Below, one piece after another: positions 49,963 through 58,778 of a stretch of 64,000 bases of DNA. Source of the stretch: a virus. Every line of letters starts with the position of its first letter. Position 1 is the first letter of the stretch. The position numbers and the translations under genes are program-made. The DNA is taken from the IMG/VR virus record IMGVR_UViG_3300049845_000008, positions 1-64,000 of that record; one strand, written 5' to 3'. The notes under the pieces were generated by a model. The model searched no databases, was not told the DNA's origin, and saw only the letters and a list, made by a program, of their open reading frames with translations.

Positions 49963-52900
49963 CAGCCTTCCGGAGTAGCAATGATTCTCAAGTTCTGTAC
50001 CCAAGGCGCAACAGTGGTATCGACTGCGGTGAGGCAGACCTTGACTGCGAAGTATTTGAACTTGCCGCCGATTGGATACTGAATACCGTTTTCCATGTAC
50101 TTGAGTTCATTCTCAAGGAGGTCTGGACGGAACTGCAATTCGATGACCTGACGAGCATCCTTGGACTTCTTATCCACCACCTTGTTCATGAGAACCCAAG
50201 ACTTGTCGGCAAAACGCTCTGGATCTTCGGATCCTAGCACCTTGTAGTAGCAATGAACGTCAGTTCCGTTAGGACGGACAACATCCATGAACACGCGAAG
50301 GTCGCCTGCTTCGAAGCCATCTTCCAGTGCGATCTGGCGAGTGAGGTAGCGGCAGAGGATGTTTCCGCCACGCTTGCCGTCTTCGCCCTGTGCAACAGCA
50401 GCGGCTCGGATCATGCCGGAAGCGGCATTGCCGATAGCCACGTTGAGTCTTGGCGTCTTGATGTAGCCGGAACCTTCCGAGGTCATGACGATGTAGTTGA
50501 CCGTGTTGGATGCATCCGTGTTTGCGACTGCAAAGCCTTCTGCGCCCGTACCGAACTCATTGGCTGCGACCGAGACATAGTAGAAGCCGACGTTGAAGTT
50601 GTTGGCTAGGTAAGTCTCACGGAACAACTGAGCGATGTTGTTCTGAGTGTTATTAGCACCACCGAACACCACGTTGCCCGAGGTCGAAACTGCGTTGTAG
50701 CCTGCACCCGGATTGGTGATCGAAATGACGGTATTGGAGATACCTGCATTGTTGATGGCATGGTCAGCCGGAACAACCGCAAGGGTTTCCAGATTGAAGA
50801 TAGGCGAAACGTCCGTATCCGAAGTGGCGAACTCTGCAAGCACCTGAACACTGTTCGCATTACCCGTCAGGAGTGTGCGAGCGTTGTTGAAGTTAGCCGA
50901 GGTTTCCTTGTTCGAAGCGTCCATCAGGTCGCCATACTTGAAGATGGTCTGTGGCTTGATAGCCACGTAGTTGTCAAAGGCAGCGTTAGCCTTGAAGACA
51001 CCCTTTACCTTGAAGTCGATATCGGACACAGGGAAGGAGAGCTTGTCTGCGTTGATGAACATACGATCTACGTTCATGTCGAAGGTAGGCACTTCCTTGA
51101 TCTGGAACGATGCTGAACCGGTCGAAGAGAACTTCGCCTTGTTGATGACGAACATGAGGTCTTCGTTCTGATACGGAGTCCATGTCGTCGCGTTCTGGCT
51201 ACGGAAGAACGATCCGGCGTATGGCTGCTCGGAGATTCTCTGAGGAGGATCTGCGCCTAGCACGTTGCCGCCGAGTTCTGCAATGTAGCACTCGTACTCA
51301 GGCGAGTCAGAGACTACGAGCAATGCGTATTCAGTATCCGGTGCAAGAAACACAGGGTCACGGAAGGTGAACTTCGTGATCGTGTTTGGATCGTCGTAGG
51401 AAGGAGAGGTCGAAATCTTAACGTCCTTACACTTGACCGTGGCTTCTGCAAGATAGTTCTGCGTAGGATAGCCGTTGACCACTTCTGCGATCTTGACCTG
51501 TACAGGCAACTGCAACGATGCGCGTGCGACCGATGGCTTTGCTCCGAAGAACAATTCCACAGAGGTCACGAACACACCGTAGGACACCTTGTTGGTGTCT
51601 GGCTTTGGAGTCCAGAAGGTCTGTGCAATCGGGTCGCGGGATGGGCGACGAGGAATTAGAGATACCGGCGTGCGAACAACCGGCGCAGCCACAGGCGCAG
51701 GCGAAACTGGACGCTGCGTTGGTGGTGGCGGAACAACCGGATTGTTAGGTGGCGTTTCAGGCAGCGGACGCATGATAGGAGTGAGGTTGACACGCTGACT
51801 AGAATTGCGCAACCCACCCGAAGAGAATCGTGCGGAAGCCTTCATCGTGAAGTCATCAGAGTCCAGACTATCTACGTCGGTGATGGTCAGCAGACGCTCG
51901 CCCGTGCGGAACTTGAAGTTAGGCTCTTCTGGAACGTTGAGAATACCGTTGAGGGATCCGTTCTCATCGACGTAGAGGTTGCCGATGGAATACTTCGTGT
52001 TCGAAGAAGGGTCAACCGAGAATGCGGAAGAAACGGTCACACGCTTGCCCGATACAGCCGTGACGCGGCGGAACTGTCCGAGTCCCGTTCCGGAGGTCAG
52101 ATACATGACGTTACCGACTGCATTGGTGTTGGCTGTTGCGTTCAGATAGACGTACTGCCCACCGCCTTCGATGGTGTTGGCTGTTGCATTAGCCACGACA
52201 CCCGAAGAGTGTTCATAGAGAACCACAGCCACGTTCTTCGACGCCGTGGTTACAGAAACGATGCGGTTGTTGGAAGCAATGTCTACGAGCTTGACACCCG
52301 AAACGCGGAACTCAGGAGTCGAAGTGTTCGAAGCATTCCAGAGGGTTGCGCGAATGTTAGCCGCAGAGGAGTTGGTGTTCATTCTGCCGTTGATTGGGCT
52401 GATGGCTAGAGAACCGGTTCCTGAATCGTAGTATTCAACCTTACCGGTGAACACTGCGTTGTTGAATTCTGCTCGTCCGGTCGTGGACTGATAGACCAAA
52501 TCGCCGGGATTGAAGTGCAGCGAACTCAGTGCCACGTTCATCTGTGCAAGGTTAGCATTGATGAAGTTCTCAGACACGTAGAGGATGTTCTCACCCGAAG
52601 AGCCGATGACCTTCATGAACGTCTTCGTGTTGGCATTGATCACACCTTCGTTCATCGTGAAAATGTCAGACGTATTAGAACTGACTTCGCGAGTGACGGA
52701 AGCTGAGAAGGTGGTGATGCCGGTGTTCTTTTCGATGTAGACGTTGGCTGAACTGTCGAAGTTGCCGCTCATCGCGAAGATGACCAACTGCCCGGTCGCT
52801 GAGTTGTAGGACTTGACGTTTGCGGAGAAGGTTGGGGCTACGTTCGAACTACCCTGATAGAAGTAGTCCGACGATGCGGCTGTGTACGATGTGTTAGGAA

Positions 52901-53099
52901 CGACAGTCAGAATCTTCTCGGAGTTGAGAATGATCTTGTTGCCCTTCTGTGTGAAGCCATTCATCGCCACTTCATCGAAGAAGATGCGAGCTAGCTTCTG
53001 AGGACGCAGATTGTTTGCATCAAAGGCAATGTCCTGTTTCCGCATGTACGGAATCAGGGTTGAATCACCTAGAACTGTTGCTTGTGTTACGTCAGCCAT
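49962..53099 (-). CDS. Large baseplate-associated structural protein (1045 aa)
   Basis: A 1045-residue virion protein. The N-terminal half is beta-rich with Asn/Thr/Ser; then a Pro-rich hinge (MRPLPETPPNNPVVPPPPTQ, about 450-490) and the segment SRDPIAQTFWTPKP, a hallmark of T4-like marine virion proteins, which introduces the C-terminal beta region (TEYALLVVSDSPEYECYIAE). It follows the 1339-residue protein with its own late promoter (53128-53134). It stands where T4 has genes 9-10. It is probably a baseplate outer wedge or fibre-attachment protein. No T4 counterpart can be named with confidence. Confidence 0.75.
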   Translation of the reverse strand: MADVTQATVLGDSTLIPYMRKQDIAFDANNLRPQKLARIFFDEVAMNGFTQKGNKIILNSEKILTVVPNTSYTAASSDYFYQGSSNVAPTFSANVKSYNSATGQLVIFAMSGNFDSSANVYIEKNTGITTFSASVTREVSSNTSDIFTMNEGVINANTKTFMKVIGSSGENILYVSENFINANLAQMNVALSSLHFNPGDLVYQSTTGRAEFNNAVFTGKVEYYDSGTGSLAISPINGRMNTNSSAANIRATLWNASNTSTPEFRVSGVKLVDIASNNRIVSVTTASKNVAVVLYEHSSGVVANATANTIEGGGQYVYLNATANTNAVGNVMYLTSGTGLGQFRRVTAVSGKRVTVSSAFSVDPSSNTKYSIGNLYVDENGSLNGILNVPEEPNFKFRTGERLLTITDVDSLDSDDFTMKASARFSSGGLRNSSQRVNLTPIMRPLPETPPNNPVVPPPPTQRPVSPAPVAAPVVRTPVSLIPRRPSRDPIAQTFWTPKPDTNKVSYGVFVTSVELFFGAKPSVARASLQLPVQVKIAEVVNGYPTQNYLAEATVKCKDVKISTSPSYDDPNTITKFTFRDPVFLAPDTEYALLVVSDSPEYECYIAELGGNVLGADPPQRISEQPYAGSFFRSQNATTWTPYQNEDLMFVINKAKFSSTGSASFQIKEVPTFDMNVDRMFINADKLSFPVSDIDFKVKGVFKANAAFDNYVAIKPQTIFKYGDLMDASNKETSANFNNARTLLTGNANSVQVLAEFATSDTDVSPIFNLETLAVVPADHAINNAGISNTVISITNPGAGYNAVSTSGNVVFGGANNTQNNIAQLFRETYLANNFNVGFYYVSVAANEFGTGAEGFAVANTDASNTVNYIVMTSEGSGYIKTPRLNVAIGNAASGMIRAAAVAQGEDGKRGGNILCRYLTRQIALEDGFEAGDLRVFMDVVRPNGTDVHCYYKVLGSEDPERFADKSWVLMNKVVDKKSKDARQVIELQFRPDLLENELKYMENGIQYPIGGKFKYFAVKVCLTAVDTTVAPWVQNLRIIATPEG

Positions 53100-53127
53100 T
53101 TAGAGAATACCTTGTGCGTTAATCATT

Positions 53128-53134
53128 TATTTAT
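53128..53134 (-). promoter_or_regulatory. Late promoter ATAAATA
   Basis: ATAAATA on the minus strand lies 29 bases upstream of ATG 53099. Confidence 0.7.
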
Positions 53135-56100
53135 CATCTAAAAGTCACGAATTCCAGCGATCCCATCTTCGTAGAAAGGCTGAATCCACCACCACTCGAC
53201 GCAGTGACCGGTGCTGTATAGACTGGCAGCGGCGAACTTGGTGCCGGTGGAATTGGCGCAGGCGTCTTCACCGTGAGGGTTGGGAACAGCAGTCGGATAC
53301 TGTCGAAGGTGCTTCTGGTCGTCGTGGTGGTGAGTTTAGGCACCGTGAACGACAGCGATGGAATCAATGGCGACTGAGAAACCGTGGCAACCGGCGTGTT
53401 GAACGTCGTGTTAGCCGCAGGAGGATCGACACCCGGAGTGGTTGTAATCACACTGGTTGCGTTGGAGGTTGGCGTAGGAACCTGTGGCTGTGGCACTGGC
53501 TCACGCACTCTTTCAGCCGCACGCTCGGAGTTGTAGATTTCGCGAATGCGGTCATCAACTTCTGGCGCACGCAGAACATCAGGCTTGAGGGTTTCGGATA
53601 CCCAAAAGTCCATTTCCGGAGACAGTGTGCAGTCACCAATGAACTGTGCGAAGAGGAACGGCTGAACCGAAACGAGCTTGTTGGAAGTCACAGTCTGTGC
53701 AACCATAGGCTCTTCGGTGAAGTTCAGCGTCACTGTACGCTCATTCATCTTAAGGTTAGTGGTGTTCAGCAGCTTCATGCCGAAAGGAACGTTGCCCACG
53801 TATGGACCCATTTCACCTTCTTCCATCGAAACGTTGAAGTCCTGATCCTTGTAGTCAGCGATGTTGAAGTTCTTGAAGCCTTCACCGATGATGCCGTACT
53901 TAGCCTTGTCGGTGCCGTCTTCATACTTCGTAGAGTCGCCCATGGCTAGCCCTTCGATGTTGTTCAGCGAAGTGTAGTATTCCAGAGACTCAACGCGCTT
54001 GTCGATTCGCGAGATATCCTTCATGGTGTATCTGCGGTTCTCGTTGTACTTCAAGCGAATGTCTTCGGTCGAGGATACGAACGGAGCGAGATAGATCGTG
54101 TAAAGAGTCATCGCATCTTCTGTGTCATCCGGTGGGATTGGCGCAGGCGAAGAGACACCCTTGAGAATGCGGAATTCCTTGTGCTTCGAAAGAACGAGCT
54201 TGTCGATACGTGGGAGATAGTAGTCGAAGCTCAATTCGGTCGAACTGTTTGGATCCGGCAGAATGCCCGTATCGATGGTTCCGTCCGAAACGCCGATGCG
54301 ACGGGTTGGGCGGAAGTCGAGGCAGTCACGCAGGAAGTATGCACCCGAGGATTCGGAGAAGTAGACTGGAATCTGCCCATCCTCATACACGGTCGTATCA
54401 TACGAGTCCACGGAGAAGTAAGTGGAGTTAGCAGGATAACTGTGCTGATAGAAGTCAACGTGTATCGTCAACCTTGCATTCGGCGTAGGGTATCCCTGCT
54501 TGAGCGTGATCTTGGCGTGTTCATACATTTCCTCAGTCTGTCCGAGGTCGATGGCAAAGTGGTCAGTAATGTCCTGACTGTTTGTTGCATCTGCAACATG
54601 CGTGGTGTTGCCCTTGAGAATTGCACGGACGTTGACCACATCAGGCACATAGAGGCTGATGGAATCGCCGGGGAAGATCTTAGTGACAGATGGTTCCGTG
54701 ATGAAGATCAGTCCGTTTGCGACGTTGATCTTAGCCACGTTGCCCACGTTAGGGACTGCAACCGTGTAGTCGGTGTTTACGCCGCTGTCCGTTGGATAGT
54801 TGAACGGCGCAGTGGTGAGCAATGGATTCGAACGCAGGGTCTTCGTGCGCTTACGCAGATGCGCATCGTTCTGCTTGACGAGAACATATGCATCGATTCT
54901 GGTAATCGTGGATGGAAGAGTGACCGTAACTGCACCACCCAAGCCGGGAGTGACCGCGACTTCGCCAGTGTTCAGCTTGAGAACCGTTCCGTTGGCAATT
55001 GCACCGCCCGAGGTTTCACGAACCACAACGATCAGGTTGTCTTCGATGTTCGAATTGGTGACAGACCATGGAATCGATTCGTGCGCTTCAACCGTCAACG
55101 TGAAGATACCGCCTGCGCCAGTGGATTGCATGTACTTGATGTTGTTGTAATCAACATTAGTCAACGATCCGCGCTTGACGGTGTTCTGTGGCAGACGGAA
55201 GATAACCCGCTTGTCAGAAGCTTCGAAGAGTTCCGTGGAGCCGTCGATCAGCAAGGACTGGATTGCGATGTTCGCATGGGCATTAGCCTTACCGAACGTG
55301 GCGTTAGGCTTGACCCAAGACTTGAGGTTGTTGATGCCGAAGTTCAACTGGACAACGGTGTTGTTCGCAGGAACGGCATTGTCGTCCCATGGTCGATCAA
55401 TCGTTGCAACCTGAGTCGAACCCACGTAGGATGTGATCTTACGCGACTGGTTGGTGACGTTCGAAGAGTACGTGTTCTGTAGAAGAATCTGCACGTTGGC
55501 GTTTGGCGAGCCGCCCACAACCGTCTTCGTGAACGCTGAGTTGACGTAGAGGTAGTTTGTAGCCACGTTGACAACTTCACGAACTTCGTCAGCCACGCGA
55601 ATGACCTGTCCTACCTGCACCGAGGCAAGAGTGGATTCCGCATTGACGCGAGTGGAGTTGATGAAGACGTTGGCTGCGTTGACAGCCGCAACAGGAGTGA
55701 GTGTAACAGGCAGAACGGTGATCGTGGTGTTCTGGTATACGTTGTCCTTCTGGCTTGATAATGGCGGCAACTTCACAGTGGTCGAGGTCGAACCGGTAGG
55801 AATGACAAGCACTCTTGGCTTGATGTTGATATCGGTGAAGTGGAAGTCGAAGACACCGTTGGAGTCTACGTTGGCTACGCCGTCCTGCGCTGCGATATCG
55901 CGGCGAATAGCACGAATCTTGGCTGTACCGATCTTCGTGTTGGCGTAGAAGGACGAGTTCGCACCGGCTGAGACACCAATGTTGACGTTGGCAACGTCGG
56001 TGCAGTGGAGGTCTACCGTGTCAAGTCCGGTGGTGTTGATGAACGTTGCGGCGTTCGAACCCCATACGTTCTTGAACTTAAGGTAATTGCCATAAGAAGT

Positions 56101-57153
56101 ATCGAAGTCAATGTCCACAAGCGAACGAGTATCGATACCGTCCGTGCGTGGCTTGGGAGCTTCCATCTTGACCGTGCCGATGGTTTCAAATTCGAAGCCC
56201 TTGACGTAAGCCTTGCCCGGTTCGATGTTGATGATGTAGTTGTTTGCGTTCTGCGATTCGCCCACGGAAGCGCGGAAAGGAATGACGGTGTAATCGCCCG
56301 ACTCATCGAACGTTCTACGTGCGAGTGTCTTTTCGATTTCCGAGTAGATTGGATACTTGACTTGCTTCGTGATTGCGCCGTTCTCGACTCGCATGAGTTC
56401 GAAGAACTTGGATTCGTCAACTGCGGTGTCCAGAGGGCGAGTGGAGAGCGTCAGTCCGAACTGGTAGCGGTCTGCACCCGGAGCCTGATAGTTGAACGAG
56501 TCCTGTGCAGGATCCAACAGAGTTGCGTCGATAGCGTAGTCTACGATTTCGTCGGTGACTTCAAGACCGATCTTGACGTTTGCGTTCTGAGAGTAAGCAG
56601 CGACCACAGCCGTCTGTGGATTGACCGTGACGAAATAGCCGTCAACGTAGAAGATACCGTCGTTGATCGATGCGACCGTTCCCTTGCCCGACGCAGCCGA
56701 AGCGATCAGCTTGGCGCGAGTGGTGGTTCCTGCGACCTTGAATACGTCGCCGTCCGAGAAATCCACACCCGAAAGATACTTGATCAACAGGGTTGGCGTA
56801 CCGCCCGATGGGTAGTACGATGCGAGAACCTTAGCCTGTACCAGAGAGTCAGAGTCGCGAAGAATGACCTTACCCACGAATAGGTCAAGCTCAACGTCTT
56901 CGTTGTTGTAGGTTTCGTCTAGCTTGATGTACGTAACAGAGTTGTCTAGGGCTAGATTGCCGCCAATGACAGGCGAACCATCCTGAAAGATGTGGTCGCC
57001 AAAGGCTTTGATCTGGTTCTGTAGAATAGACTGAATCTGAGTCAGTTCGCGTGCCTGAACTGAGAACCCCGGCTTGAACAGGATCTTCAGATAGTTGTTG
57101 TCTTTCGCGTTCTGCTGAAAGTCGTCGTTATACGGTTCTACGTTGAATTCCAT
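53134..57153 (-). CDS. DUF4815-type baseplate structural protein (1339 aa)
   Basis: A 1339-residue protein whose N terminus NYLKILFKPGFSVQARELTQ and QNQIKAFGDHIFQDGSPVIG is the DUF4815 signature, found in large virion proteins of marine T4-like and other myoviruses. It then has long beta-rich parts with Asn/Thr-rich strands and a Pro/Thr-rich C terminus (PAPIPPAPSSPLPVYTAP) like a flexible linker. It lies 12 bases after gp8, and is probably an outer baseplate protein bridging wedge and fibres. The exact function is not known. Confidence 0.8.
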   Translation of the reverse strand: MEFNVEPYNDDFQQNAKDNNYLKILFKPGFSVQARELTQIQSILQNQIKAFGDHIFQDGSPVIGGNLALDNSVTYIKLDETYNNEDVELDLFVGKVILRDSDSLVQAKVLASYYPSGGTPTLLIKYLSGVDFSDGDVFKVAGTTTRAKLIASAASGKGTVASINDGIFYVDGYFVTVNPQTAVVAAYSQNANVKIGLEVTDEIVDYAIDATLLDPAQDSFNYQAPGADRYQFGLTLSTRPLDTAVDESKFFELMRVENGAITKQVKYPIYSEIEKTLARRTFDESGDYTVIPFRASVGESQNANNYIINIEPGKAYVKGFEFETIGTVKMEAPKPRTDGIDTRSLVDIDFDTSYGNYLKFKNVWGSNAATFINTTGLDTVDLHCTDVANVNIGVSAGANSSFYANTKIGTAKIRAIRRDIAAQDGVANVDSNGVFDFHFTDINIKPRVLVIPTGSTSTTVKLPPLSSQKDNVYQNTTITVLPVTLTPVAAVNAANVFINSTRVNAESTLASVQVGQVIRVADEVREVVNVATNYLYVNSAFTKTVVGGSPNANVQILLQNTYSSNVTNQSRKITSYVGSTQVATIDRPWDDNAVPANNTVVQLNFGINNLKSWVKPNATFGKANAHANIAIQSLLIDGSTELFEASDKRVIFRLPQNTVKRGSLTNVDYNNIKYMQSTGAGGIFTLTVEAHESIPWSVTNSNIEDNLIVVVRETSGGAIANGTVLKLNTGEVAVTPGLGGAVTVTLPSTITRIDAYVLVKQNDAHLRKRTKTLRSNPLLTTAPFNYPTDSGVNTDYTVAVPNVGNVAKINVANGLIFITEPSVTKIFPGDSISLYVPDVVNVRAILKGNTTHVADATNSQDITDHFAIDLGQTEEMYEHAKITLKQGYPTPNARLTIHVDFYQHSYPANSTYFSVDSYDTTVYEDGQIPVYFSESSGAYFLRDCLDFRPTRRIGVSDGTIDTGILPDPNSSTELSFDYYLPRIDKLVLSKHKEFRILKGVSSPAPIPPDDTEDAMTLYTIYLAPFVSSTEDIRLKYNENRRYTMKDISRIDKRVESLEYYTSLNNIEGLAMGDSTKYEDGTDKAKYGIIGEGFKNFNIADYKDQDFNVSMEEGEMGPYVGNVPFGMKLLNTTNLKMNERTVTLNFTEEPMVAQTVTSNKLVSVQPFLFAQFIGDCTLSPEMDFWVSETLKPDVLRAPEVDDRIREIYNSERAAERVREPVPQPQVPTPTSNATSVITTTPGVDPPAANTTFNTPVATVSQSPLIPSLSFTVPKLTTTTTRSTFDSIRLLFPTLTVKTPAPIPPAPSSPLPVYTAPVTASSGGGFSLSTKMGSLEFVTFR

Positions 57154-57164
57154 TGCTTACTCTC

Positions 57165-58778
57165 TTAGAATGATAGAACGAGCCGAATTTGCTCGGTCTG
57201 GTCTGCGTCACGAACGATTTTCGCTCTGTTCTCAATATATAGGAGGTCGCCACTAAACAGCCCGATATCGGGTCCGGTTTCACCTAGAACAGTCGCGGTT
57301 GCGGCTGAAGTTGCGCCCGTCAGGGTCGAACCCACCGTCACATTGCCCGACAAGTTGTTTACGTACAACTCGTTGGTGGATGCGTTCCATGTAACCACGG
57401 TGCCGGTGAAGGTTGCGTCGTTAGGACCGGTTCCGATGTACACGGTTTCGTCGTTCGAATAGTTCGAAGTGCCGGGATCCGTCAGGCTCAACTTAGTGGT
57501 CGAGCGATAGACAGAGCCGTTGGCATAGACACCATTGGCTAGCAATGGGTCACGAATTAGAGATATCTGGCGGAAGTCGAACGGAACTACGTCCGTGCCG
57601 ACAGGGATGGTGTCGCTTTCGGTGCCTTCGAAGCTTACGGCTGTCATGACCGAGTAGCATCCGAGTTCCTTGATAGGGTTGGATCCATGTCCACCGGGAG
57701 GGCTGATCATGGCTTGGAAGATGGCTGCGTTGCCGTTCGACAATTGGTTAGGGTCTACAGCCACGACATTCGCGGAAGTGTATCCGGTGCCGCCGTTCAG
57801 AATATTCAGGTCGGTGATAACACCGGAAGAGATATTCGCAGTGACCACAGCCCCTTCGCCGTCGCCCGTGACCGTGATGATCGACAGGGAGGCTGAGTTG
57901 CCCGATTCGCCATTGTCGAGGAAGTAGCCTGTGCCGCCGTCTTCGATCATGATGATATCAAGGCGTCCGTCTGTTGCGCCTGCAACCACCGAGTTGTCCT
58001 TGATGACCGGCATCCAGTTGTTTGTGAAGAACTTCTGCTTCAAGCCGTAAGGAATCGTGTACAGGTATTTCCACTTATAGCCGTCAGCCGTGAGAATGTA
58101 TGGATTCTCAGGAAGCTGCCCGTCAATGTCGATGGTCGGCTCCGTGGTAGAAGGAATGCCCACGCCCGTATCGGATCCATTGTGCAGGCACTTGAAGACC
58201 TGATCCTTGGAGTTACGGCAGTAGAAGTTGTTGGCAAAGTGTGGATAGGTGTTGTCGATTCGGACGATGGTTCCGTTCAACACAGAATAGGTAAAGGCAG
58301 TGTTGACCACCAGATGCGTCGTATTGACACCGACAACCTGCTTAGTCTCTGCGTTGAGTGTGATCGTGTTACCGACAGAGATTACGCCTGTCCATGTGGC
58401 AGTATTAGCCACGATTAGATTGCCGGTGGCATTGGCTGTGCCAGTGACCGTCAGCTTGTCCTCATGGGAGAATAGCTCAACGTCGTCGTGGTATTCGTCA
58501 TAGGTCGTTCCTGTTACCCAATCGATGCGAGGAACCACCAGTGCGGTATCGGCTGCCGCGACTCTTTTCAGTGCGATCATGTCGCGCCAGACCTGATTAC
58601 GATAGTCCGTGGTGTAGCGAACATCCTCAATCTCGTTTGCGGTTTCGGTGTCGTCTGCTCCCCAACGAATAGGGCGACCAATGCAGAGGTACGTGTTCGC
58701 ATAGGTAGGGAACACGTTCGCTTTGATGATTTCCACAATCTCAAACTTGAGAAGTGGAGTGATGGCTGATTTGCTCAT
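57165..58778 (-). CDS. 8: Baseplate wedge subunit gp8
   Basis: A 537-residue wedge protein (T4 gp8 has 334). The N terminus FEIVEIIKANVFPTYANTYL and the segment YRNQVWRDMIALKRVAAADT match the gp8 family; then FYCRNSKDQVFKCLHNGSDT and SLTADGYKWKYLYTIP-like parts (ILTADGYKWKYLYTI) are also typical. Extra length is in beta-rich inserts (about 80-180 and 270-520). In T4, gp8 dimers join gp10 and gp7 with gp6. It overlaps gp7 by one base and precedes the DUF4815 protein. Confidence 0.85.
   Translation of the reverse strand: MSKSAITPLLKFEIVEIIKANVFPTYANTYLCIGRPIRWGADDTETANEIEDVRYTTDYRNQVWRDMIALKRVAAADTALVVPRIDWVTGTTYDEYHDDVELFSHEDKLTVTGTANATGNLIVANTATWTGVISVGNTITLNAETKQVVGVNTTHLVVNTAFTYSVLNGTIVRIDNTYPHFANNFYCRNSKDQVFKCLHNGSDTGVGIPSTTEPTIDIDGQLPENPYILTADGYKWKYLYTIPYGLKQKFFTNNWMPVIKDNSVVAGATDGRLDIIMIEDGGTGYFLDNGESGNSASLSIITVTGDGEGAVVTANISSGVITDLNILNGGTGYTSANVVAVDPNQLSNGNAAIFQAMISPPGGHGSNPIKELGCYSVMTAVSFEGTESDTIPVGTDVVPFDFRQISLIRDPLLANGVYANGSVYRSTTKLSLTDPGTSNYSNDETVYIGTGPNDATFTGTVVTWNASTNELYVNNLSGNVTVGSTLTGATSAATATVLGETGPDIGLFSGDLLYIENRAKIVRDADQTEQIRLVLSF

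Noticed and set aside
54181-55482. Long plus-strand frame opposite the DUF4815-type gene (433 residues)
   Set aside because: Shadow of a real gene on the minus strand; no ribosome-binding site or motif.
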